From contig JAYJMM010000095.1 of the NCBI GenBank assembly GCA_037349105.1, positions 372,001-436,000 on the forward strand: a DNA stretch of 64,000 bases, given 5' to 3'. The stretch's first letter is position 1; each line of letters begins with the position of its first letter. The DNA comes from Limnomonas spitsbergensis. Taxonomy: Eukaryota > Chlorophyta > Chlorophyceae > Chlamydomonadales. Below, one piece after another: positions 23,281 to 35,822 of this stretch. Under the pieces are notes generated by a model. The model was not told the origin of the DNA, made no database searches, and saw only the letters and a list, made by a program, of their open reading frames with translations. The position numbers and the translations under genes were made by a program.

Positions 23281-24004
23281 TGGTGCGCTCTCATCACATT
23301 TGCTGTCCGGTTTTATTTAGGGTTGTCTTGCACAAATTACTTACAATGCATCGCTATCACAGACTTATTGCTTTGAGGATACGATGATGTACTGGTTAGA
23401 CTTTTTTTGACTGTGACATTTGTGTAAGGTGTGGATTACTGGTATGGAGCTGACGCGGCATTTTATTAGGGAAGTTCCATGATATTAGAAGAGTGAGGAG
23501 AGTGAGCCGCAGGGCATAAGGGTCCTTGTAATACGGTGCGGTTCTTCAAATTCCTGTTGTTTAAGATGGGATCAAGATCACACGGTCAATCCTTGGCGAT
23601 TGCATGATTGAATGATGGTGGATGTGGCATTCAGAGCATCAAGCCTCACAACTTGCAACAGACCATCCCACTTACCAGTAGCCTGGAAGCAGCAGCAGCT
23701 CTCTGCCCCCAAAAACACAAGAGTCTTGTCACAAGACAACCCAACCTTTAAAGTTGGTTGATAACATATTCCCTGTCAATCCCGTGGCCCAGCGGGAGCG
23801 TCATCCTTCTGAGAGCTGTCTGGGTTAAGGCACATGAGGTGGATCCGATCCTGTGTCCGTGAGAAGGATCGGACAAGGAGCATCATCATGATAATTGCAG
23901 CAGGGGATGTGTACTCAGAAACCAGAATTTAACAATGCCCGTCATCACAATGTTAATCAGGTGTCGGTAGACTTGACCCAAACCCATCGGTTGAATATTT
24001 AAGA
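23281..24004. other. Intergenic region downstream of uL14m
   Basis: It holds the uL14m 3' flank and no recognised gene. AT-rich with no clear repeat until the SINE that begins near 24005. Confidence 0.4.
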
Positions 24005-24391
24005 ACGGTGCATACACGCTGGGCCCTGGTGAACATGTTTTTCTTTGTTACCTCATGTGCTTTATCCCTTGCCTTTCCTAGCTGACTATATGCTTGCCGA
24101 CGTGGCCGAGTTTGTTTAAGCAGGGCCCAGAGGTGTAACGGCATTAACACGCTGGGCCCTGCTGAGCGCTCGGCCGCGTGGGGCTGGTAGAGAATGACTA
24201 TGCACAATTCCAGCTACCATGCACAGCCAGGACCATGGTGCAGGCATGCCATCCTCCTGTGTGAGGGGCAGGAACATGGACCCCGGCGATCTAGGCGGGG
24301 GGGGAGAGAAGATCGTGTGGCGGGTTCGATCGCTCAACCTTCGGGTATGGATGCCGCCAGCGTTGTACCTCTGGACCATTTCCATGAACAC
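24005..24391 (-). mobile_element. SINE-A copy with tRNA-like head, split by a nested insertion
   Basis: Read on the minus strand, a head resembling a tRNA starts near 24391: an A-box-like TGGTCCAGAGGTACAACGC and about 30 nt later a B-box-like GATCGAACCC. A body follows with CACCATGGTCCTGGCTGTGC, TGGTAGCTGGAATT and CCAGCCCCACGCGGCCGAGC. The 3' end is CAGGGCCCAGCGTGT then ATGCACCGTTCT. It is interrupted at 24029-24146. Similar copies are at 28805-29500, 54998-55335 and 62918-63167. The tRNA origin of the head is an inference from box spacing. Confidence 0.7.
24029..24146 (+). mobile_element. Short retroposon (118 bp) nested in SINE-A, 15-bp TSD
   Basis: The insert is bounded by the direct repeat ACACGCTGGGCCCTG at 24014-24028 and 24147-24161. 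Removing it restores SINE-A sequence as in the copy near 62920. Its 3' end is GAGTTTGTTTAAGCAGGGCC then CAGAGGTGTAACGGCATTA, the family tail shared with the LINE at 26207-27301. Confidence 0.8.
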
Positions 24392-24539
24392 TGCACCAGG
24401 ATCTCATGCCTGACCAGCTTGCAGTGGGCATCATCCTAGTTTACGGGGAAACACTATTGTGATCCAATGTTTTGTATTCAGCACCAGTGGCAGGTAGGAG
24501 CTGAGTGGCCTACACTTCACTATTTGGCGGGCAAGCAGC

Positions 24540-24580
24540 CGAGCCTTTTTAAGCAGGACCCAGAGGTGTTACACCTCAAG
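24540..24580 (+). mobile_element. Tail fragment of the LINE/SINE family
   Basis: GAGCCTTTTTAAGCAGGACC followed by CAGAGGTGTTACACC matches the conserved 3' tail with some divergence. No target-site duplication could be assigned. Confidence 0.45.
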
Positions 24581-25125
24581 TAACAGTACTGACATATTAA
24601 TGGATACAGATTACGTGTATATCCAGTCACTATGTTACACAAAGTGTGACATTCACATTGAAAAACAACTTAAGCTCCTGCCCTGACGTTTGCAGTCTCG
24701 AATTCATTTAAAAGCAGCAATATCAGCTCTTTCGCGCAATGCTTGAACTATAGCTAGCATCGGTCTAGGAGACGACTTATGTTATAGGCAATGCAGCATC
24801 AGGTCAACTATGGCACCTATTTTATTTAAAAGATGATCATCAGGTACCGCATCATCCCTTGCTTCAAACCAACATTGAGCTGGTATCACCTCAAATCTTC
24901 AGAGCATTTGGCTACCAACAAACATGCTACAGCAGCAAAAAAGGTTGCATGGTTTTCAGCACGAGGATAACCTCGGAATAGCACCCCAATGAAACTTGCA
25001 CTGGTTGCCTCTAGTGCTGTTCAGACATCATAGCCGAGGATGACCATGAACAAATAATTGAAGTCAGCATTTCCCAAGTCCGCTGCAGTTAGCTACCGGC
25101 AGTCCATCCGACATTGCTCGTCCCG
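24581..25125. other. Intergenic region without recognised features
   Basis: AT-rich, with several short palindromic stretches but no exon or repeat family I can name. It includes the 3' flank of the 86-residue protein gene. Confidence 0.4.
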
Positions 25126-26024
25126 TTAAGCACTGGTCCTGACTGTGTCTATCACTGCCTGAGCAGTCTCACTTGCCGATTCCTTCTGAGCTTGCGCTTC
25201 CTGCGCCACCTGTTCAAGCTGCAGCTTGGCAGCAGCTTTGTCGCAGGCTTTGGAGGCTGCCTGTTTACTCTCTGATACAGCCTGCTTGGTATCCCCCTGT
25301 GTTTTCTCTTCTGGAGCAGCAGGGGGTTGCGATTCTGCAGCAGAAACAGCGAATGGACATTTGGTCAATGAAGGTGCACCGATTCCTGAATGCTGATGGA
25401 TCATATCTGAACTGCAGTGTTTGCTTCAGGTATACCACACAGCACATTGCTCACCCTCGTTTTCTTGCTTGGGCTTCTTCTTGAAGAAATTCTTGATCTA
25501 CTCCCACAGCATGGTACGAGGAAGCACTTCAGCTCTCAGCATCTTAAATGATATTGTGCATTATCATGTCAGTGATCAGCGCTGTCACAAAGAGTGTGGA
25601 AGGGAATGGCTACAAAAACTCATTCGCAGCTGTTGAATGCGGTCTTAGTTGAAAACAGGCAAATCAACGAATCACTAGCCACACCCACAAGGAGTAGACA
25701 GCCTAACAAAGCACTGTCTACATCCCCCAATCCTAAATTCTTGCTATGAAGTACTCAGAAACTAGTATCCCCTGCTATTAATCTTGCAAGACCCACAAGG
25801 TCATGGGTCGAACGCTCCTAACTTGAAACAATGGCATTTCAGGTTTACAACTCTGTAATTCACCGTGCAATTATGGTCTGATATTTCAAGGACCCAGGCT
25901 GAATGCGGCTACACTGTTCCCTTAACCATCACGTCTCTGCTGGCGTGTGGTTTTCTTTCTCGCTAGGGCTTTATTCCTGAAGTTTGTTCTGCTCTAGCCG
26001 AATCCCAGTTCTCACCTTATCCAT
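25126..26024 (-). CDS. Small charged alanine/glutamine-rich protein (86 aa)
   Basis: Three exons fit in phase: a 9-nt first exon 26024-26016 (MDK), 25497-25455 and 25334-25126. The product starts MDKIKNFFKKKPKQENEE, a basic amphipathic N-terminus. It continues as a hydrophilic region rich in A, K, Q, E and S with heptad-like spacing (SESKQAASKACDKAAAKLQL, then EQVAQEAQAQKESASETAQA). This composition is reminiscent of late-embryogenesis-abundant and other stress-protective helical proteins, but no family signature is present and I assign no function. The 9-nt first exon has a consensus donor (AAG|GTGAGA) and supplies the only suitable ATG; it remains a prediction. A LINE inserted 182 bp upstream of the ATG. 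Confidence 0.55.
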
Positions 26025-26206
26025 GTCGCTTTTTAAACGTTGTGCGTACTTGAAATGACGCAAGACGATGAGGGTCGAAAATGCCGAAGCTTAATGAATT
26101 GCCGATGCAGCGTCCACGTCAATCATCGATCATCCTTCAACGACCTACGTGAACCCTAGTGGTTGCAGGCCGCATGCTGCGATTTGTCCACGTCTTCACA
26201 TGTTGC

Positions 26207-27301
26207 TTATGACTGGTGGACCCATATCCTCCACTTCTACAATGCAGCGATGGCACCGGCGGCACAGCAATACAGCCCTGTCATGGCTCTAGCTATGGCG
26301 GCAGATATACAGCTTGCAGTCAGCCAGGGCACTGGCGGCCGCACCTGGTGCTCTGATCTGCTGGGTGCAATAGAGGAGCTGGAGCGGGGGACAGCCACCC
26401 CCACCTTGCGCGAGGCAGTAGCTGCCCTACAGCGCCTACCCGTCACAGAGGTGTTGGCACTCGTTGATGCAGCCTACGAGCAAGCACGGCTGGACGCAAG
26501 CGGCGGTGGGGATCCCAGGGACCCTACCACCGAGCACAGATCTGCGGCGACCTACCGCGCCTGGTTCCAGTCCACGGCGGGTGCCGTGCTGGCGCAAGCC
26601 AAGAGCCGCACTAGCCAAAGGGAGTGTGCTTGTGTGCGCATAAATTTGCGACTGCGGCTCAGCGCGATCAGCACGGCTGATACCAGAAGACGGCGCAACG
26701 GTCAGCAGCGAGAGTCACGCTGCTGCCAGCGGTGTTGGGCACGGGGGAATAGCGAGCAGGTAGAGGATGCGCTACATGTGTGCTTCCAGTGCCCTAGTGT
26801 CATGGAGCAGTTACGGGAGCGGGGGTGGGCAGGTCCTCCGGGTGCTGCCACTAACTTCCACCAGCTGTACCAGGCTGAGCAGGGGTGAGGTGCACTTGCT
26901 TTGGTGGACTGTGCTGTGGGCATTGTTGAGGGTTAGTTTCCAGGGATTCTGAGGCGCCGGTGTCGTTTGCCTTTCTGGCCTTCCCTTTTGGTCCTTTCTT
27001 TTTGTTGTTGTTTGCCCCCTTTTTAGTTTCTTCTCTTCTCCCTTCCGATCAGTGGGGCGCCCTCGCGGCCAAGCAGGGGTGGGATACGCTTGCTTTTGTG
27101 GACTTTTCTTTTCTCAGAGGCCTTGTTGAGGGCTAGTCTCTAGTGGAACTCAGGTGTCGGACTTGGTCTTCATTGCCTTCCCGGCCTCTCCTTTTGTTCC
27201 TTTCCCCCCCTCTTCCTTTTAGTGTCTTCTTTTCTCCCTTCTAAACAGTTGGGCGCCCACGCGGCCGAGCTTTGAGCGGGCCCAGAGGTGTAACGTTATT
27301 G
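26207..27301 (+). mobile_element. 5'-truncated LINE copy with 9-bp TSD
   Basis: The direct repeat ACATGTTGC at 26198-26206 and 27302-27310 brackets the element. Inside is an open frame to 26888, starting at YDWWTHILHFYNAAM. It ends with a CCHC-like cluster (CCQRCWARG, ED, LHVCFQC), the layout seen at the C-terminus of non-LTR retrotransposon polyproteins; the reverse-transcriptase core is missing. The 3' UTR holds two copies of a roughly 185-bp module (about 26876-27065 and 27066-27255). Each contains TTGTTGAGGG(C/T)TAGT and a C/T-rich block ending GGGCGCCC. The 3' tail is GAGCGGGCCCAGAGGTGTAA followed by CGTTATTG. Confidence 0.78.
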
Positions 27302-27310
27302 ACATGTTGC

Positions 27311-28804
27311 ATATTTGTTGCCTGGTAACGATGTACAGCCAGTATTTCCCAGTATTAGGAATCGGTTCTCCAGGTGTCGGCCACAAGACAAGGCTTGGAG
27401 AAATGTTGGCTAGGTGCGTGGGATGAGGTAGAGAGGCAGGTTCAGGAGATCACTTCAGTTTGACACACATGGCATGTACCAATTGGTCCTTGTAGGATCA
27501 AGATTGCCAGGAATCCCGCAATTATCCCGTCACGTTGTTCACCACATGCATCTCATGACGATGGATTGTCCACGTTCTTGCATATTCTGCTGCAGGTGGA
27601 CAGCACGTAACCTAAATTTCTTGAGGACCCGTCTCTACATGCCATGAGGACAGGAAACAACTAATTCCCGGCTTCCCTGCAAAGCTCTGAAGTCCCCGTA
27701 TGCGCTCGGCCAAACTCCCTCCATTGCTTGCCTAATATGACAGCCTTCCACAGCTTTGACTTGTGCCCTGCCTGTATGCCTGTATGCATGCTCACTCCCT
27801 CCGCCTCTGGTTTCAAATGATTTATCCTTCCAAGCATAGATGATTGCATGACGCCCCTATGAGCTCAGGATGCATCCCTCCCGTACATGCTTACCAGTTT
27901 ATCCCCACTTCCTTTTAACCATTTAACCTTTTAACCCGGCAAGAGATCTTGGGCTGGCACAGCGTTTGACCTCCTTTCCCTGCCCTCTAGTGATGCCAAT
28001 TCTCCTCACCCCTCTGCATCCTTCCCTCCTTCCTGTCTTGTTTTTTGTGAACATCAATAAGAGCGAAAAAAAGAAACTACCGTGCTGGAAGGCCATGGAG
28101 GAAAGCAGAGTGGCCAAAAGGTTTGCCAGTTGTCAAGAAGGCCGGATGGCTGTCGTAGTGCCTCTTTAGAAATTTTCAATGTGGAAGAATTCGGAACCAA
28201 GTCGAGAACAACTATTTGTCATCACCCGTCAGTCTGAATCAAGGGTCCTGCCAAATGGCCCGAGAGAGTGAGAGACAGACTCCCTCGGGACACAAAACAC
28301 ACCACCTCAGTCTATATTGAATATAACACTACCGGAGCGCACTCAAAAAACGAAAACGCCTCGTTTGAAATTTCTCGTTCACTGCCAGCTGATCCACAAG
28401 CTGTTGTGCTTCATTCTCACCATATTGCTTGACATGACGGCGTTGCCAAGTGCCAGCTTGTGCAGCCATGGACAGTGGACACTCCCCTGATGGATCCTCA
28501 GCAGCTGAGCAAAGACATCATCTTTATTCAATAGAGTCTCACATCGTCCCTTCAATGGCTTGGCCGGTGCTTCCTGTATAGGCCCTGCTGGACAAGAAAT
28601 GTGGTGGAATTGAATGAAAGGTGGAAGTAGCCACAAGTTGCTGACCTCCATCCTTGGCATCATGTTGACAAGAAAAGCTCACCGTGTGTCAGTATGTGCG
28701 AGAGCCGACCTGAATATCCCATGTTCCACCCTGCCCCCTATGATTATCAATTAACAACAATTGTTAGATCATCTTCATATCACACCTGTCAAATACCACA
28801 CCTG
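27311..28804. other. Intergenic region with one unassigned open stretch
   Basis: No known gene is recognised. On the minus strand, 28590-28430 is open and preceded by a TCCAGCAG acceptor-like site. It reads LLNKDDVFAQLLRIHQGSVH, which could be an exon but has no family match and no partner exon. Confidence 0.35.
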
Positions 28805-29500
28805 TTCAGGGGGGGAATGATCCAGTGGTATAACGCTGGTGGCATCCATACCCAGAGGTTGAGAATTCGTACCCACTACACTATCTTCTCTATCCCCCCT
28901 GCACAGATCGCCAGGTTCCATGTTCCTGCCTCCTTACATAGGAGGGTATGTTTCCTTCTCCCGGTTTGTAAAATTAAAATTATTTGTCTCAATTCAGGCG
29001 CAAACAGTACCGGTATCAGACGTGTGTGATAATTAGTACGCCCCCAAAACTGGCGATTCCATGCCCTGAATGCGCCTTCAGTTTCAACAGATTTGCTTCA
29101 GTTCAGTTCTTGGGCGCCAGGCATTTGCTTGCTATGGGACAGGGGTGTTAGGCCCTGCCTTTTGCTGAACTTGTAGTTGAGTTTTTTAAGGCTGGTCTCT
29201 TCAGGGGCAGGGGATACAGTTTGCATGACATTTGTTTCTTGTTTGGCAGGTGAACAAGATTTACTTACTTGTGCCTGCTCCCTTCAGTTTCCTAGCTGGC
29301 GGTTTGTTTGCTGAGGTGGCCGAGTTTTAATTAAGAAGGGCCCAGAGGTGTAACGTCATCAACATAGGAGGGTGGCATGGTTGCACCATGGTCCTGGTTG
29401 TGCATCGTAGCTGGAATTGAGCTTCGTCACTCCCTACCAGCCCCACGCAGCCGGGCGTTCAGCAGGGCTCAGCAGGCATGCACCGTTATAAGCGCCTGTC
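28805..29500 (+). mobile_element. SINE-A copy split by a 415-bp insertion
   Basis: The left part (28805-28946) has the tRNA-like head (CCAGTGGTATAACGCTGG, then GGTTGAGAATTCG). The right part (29362-29500) resumes exactly with TGGCATGGTTGCACCATGGT and runs to the SINE-A end GCATGCACCGTTATAA. Joining the two halves reproduces the continuous order seen in the copies at 24005-24391 and 54998-55335. Confidence 0.75.
28947..29361 (+). mobile_element. 415-bp retroposon nested in SINE-A, 11-bp TSD
   Basis: It is flanked by ACATAGGAGGG at 28936-28946 and 29362-29372. The 3' end reads GGTGGCCGAGTTTTAATTAA then GAAGGGCCCAGAGGTGTAAC and GTCATCA, the same tail as the LINE and the 24029-24146 insert. It shares TTTCCTAGCTG upstream of the tail with the latter. 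No open frame of interest; it may be a longer SINE or a chimeric retroposon. Confidence 0.8.
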
Positions 29501-29502
29501 AC

Positions 29503-30310
29503 TGACGTTACACCTGTTGGCCCTGCTCAAAAGGCTCGGTCGCTCGGGCCCCAAGCTGTCTGGTTGGAAGGAAAGAAAATTGAAGGCAAGAGGGAGGAAA
29601 GAAAGAGAGGAAGCCAAAGGAGAAGGATAATACTCCCCAACCTAAGATAAAGGCAGTCCAAAGATTACGAGCCCCTCTAGAGTCTAGCCTTGAACAAAGA
29701 AGTAAAGAGAAGAGAGAAATCAGAAGAGGACCAACAAATAAAAGACCCTTCTCCCCTCAAAGGAAAGTAATTCAGAATCCCCAGCCCCGCTAGAAACTAG
29801 CCCTCAACAATGTGAACCACATCCTCTTCAGAACCCAGGGCCTCTCATCTGCCTCTCACCTATGCTTGCCCCGGTACATTTGGGGAAAGTCTGTGGCATC
29901 TTCTGGGGGGCCTGCCCAACCCCTCTCCCTAAGCTTGTCCTTGATGCTAGGGCACTGGAGGCAAACATGTAGCGCATCCTCCGCATGCTCACCATCTCCA
30001 ATTGCCCAGCACTGCTGGCAGCAGCATGTCTCACGTTGTTGACCGCTGCGCCGTCCTCTGGTGTCAGCCGCTCTACTCGCAAGCCGCAGTCGTTAAGTTT
30101 GTACGCACACGGGCACAAACTCTCTTGATGGTGAGGGTCCAGGCATGCGCCAGCACAGCGCCGGCCGTAGGCTGTAACCAGGCGCTGTAGGCGGCTGCAG
30201 ACCTGTGCTCGGTGGCAGGATCCCCTCTGCCAGTCCCCTCCAGTTGTACCTGCTTGCAGGCTGCGTCCACTAGCTGTAGCACATCTGGTACTGGTAGCGG
30301 CTGGATGCCC
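29503..30310 (-). pseudogene. Second, frameshifted 5'-truncated LINE copy
   Basis: On the minus strand, similarity to the 26207-27301 copy starts at PVPDVLQLVDAACKQ (versus PVTEVLALVDAAYEQ). It continues through DPATEHRSAAAYSAWLQPTA and GAVLAHAW, then shifts frame before the C-terminal cysteine region. The 3' UTR again shows a doubled CTCTAG/CTAGCCCTCAACAA module. It ends with the tail complement TGACGTTACACCTGTTGGCC at 29503. It abuts the end of the SINE-A at 29500. No clear target-site duplication was seen. Confidence 0.7.
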
Positions 30311-31166
30311 GGCTGTCTGATGGGGAGAAAAGGGCCTTTGCATTTAGGACTTACTGTTACAACTGCGGAGTAATGGGGAAAACCTTTATAAATCAAAAGC
30401 AAGGGACCCTCTCGACCACACTGAAAGTTCAGCAGCAAGGGTACTGAAAGCCGACAAGTTCTGTGACAGATGTTGCCTGCCACTGTGTCACAATAATGTC
30501 CAGGAAATCATTCACCGTGAATCAGCAGGCCTCCAGGTGTGTGTGTGTCTTCTCCCTCTTCATTGGTGCCTTGAGTGTGTACACCCGGTGGGTGCAGTGG
30601 CGAACATTGAGCAACACTGGTACTGCACCGCAGGTGCTCTGCTCTCTCATGTCTTTTTGTCATGCACCTCTCATGCTCTCCATGCTGGATCGGGTACCGT
30701 ATGCTTCTTGAGTTTATGTTCCGATTTAGCTCTATTGAGCACAGGAGTTTCTGCCTCGATCAAAAAGCAGCTTACATCGTCTTGTGACCTCTTTAGATCT
30801 CTCAGATACTCACGATGATGGAGACTGTGATGTGCATGGTTACCATGTGCAGGTGTGAAGATGTCGTACTAACCCGTACTAACCCGGCATGCATCTTTAC
30901 ACTAGGTCCATGTCCACCGGTACATGCCTAAACATCAGAAGCAGTATAACGTTATTAATTAAAATATTATACCCATTTTGCGCTTCTCTGGCTCTTATAT
31001 CTGCTTCTGAGCGCTTGTACCTGTCTTTAGTTCCTCCTGGCTTGGACGGAGGGCGTTTAAGATCTTGCGAGCTTTGCATGACTAGAACTTATCATTCGAG
31101 AATGCAGCTCAAACAAGCTGAAACTGGAGGGTGCTGAATCCTCTTGATGCACCTATATAGTGCCAA
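30311..31166. other. Intergenic region upstream of the STE20-like kinase
   Basis: No recognised gene; it should include the kinase promoter. Two adjacent CGTACTAACC copies occur near 30866-30885. Confidence 0.4.
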
Positions 31167-35154
<3,988 letters not shown>

Positions 35155-35822
35155 TTGTGGCTAAAGAGGATAGAGTTGGGGTCAGTGACTGAGGGGCAGC
35201 TTAGCCAGGGTCTCGTGGCATTATAGATGGCAAGGCTTGGCTGGCAGAGACTCACTTTGGTCCCATCAGGTTATGAGTAGTGCTCTGCTCAAATAGAGTG
35301 ATCGAATAGGCATGTTAGATGTCGATATTAGGAAGCTTCGTACAATTGATTATGCTACAAGAAGAGTGTTATTTGGCCCCTTGGACAGACCTTGCATGCA
35401 ACTTGGCAGACACTGTAGGACCTTAAAAGCTCTTCGCCAAAGGTTCGAATTCCCGGCTTGTAACTCTGCCTGACTGCCGTGTTCCCATGTACATGTTGTA
35501 GCATGGTGCTCTTGTTGTAGCAACAACAGCGTCCAACTAAATGCTTTTAGCATATTTTGTCCTTAAGAGAAACATGACCTTGAAACAGTTGTGAATGTGA
35601 ACTTAACGGAGAAAAATTAACGGAGAGATGTTTATGAGCTGGGGAAACATAAAATTTATAATAAAGACGTCGAGCCATTTACCCCCTGGTCTTAACAGTG
35701 ATGGATCCCAACCAACTACCCTACAGCCCTCCCCGTCCCTGCCCCAGCTCCCATGGATACAACATACACACAAAATTCCCTTGTCTCTAAATCGTTGCGA
35801 ATCTGGCTGCCAGCTGCCTCTA
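35155..35822. other. Convergent 3' intergenic segment
   Basis: It lies between the kinase stop and the stop of the aldo/keto-reductase-like gene and contains both 3' UTRs. A tRNA-Leu-like remnant is at 35385-35462. Confidence 0.45.
35385..35462 (+). other. Possible degenerate tRNA-Leu-like sequence
   Basis: AACTTGGCAGACACTGTAGG followed by ACCTTAAAAGC resembles the D-arm and UAA anticodon arm of organelle/bacterial tRNA-Leu. GGTTCGAATTCCC, 16 nt later, resembles a T-arm. The acceptor stem does not pair, so at best it is a remnant. Confidence 0.25.

Noticed and set aside
29828..30343. 171-codon minus-strand open frame
   Set aside because: It is an out-of-frame reading of a decayed LINE copy; the related frame with PVPDVLQLVDAACKQ shows the true origin.
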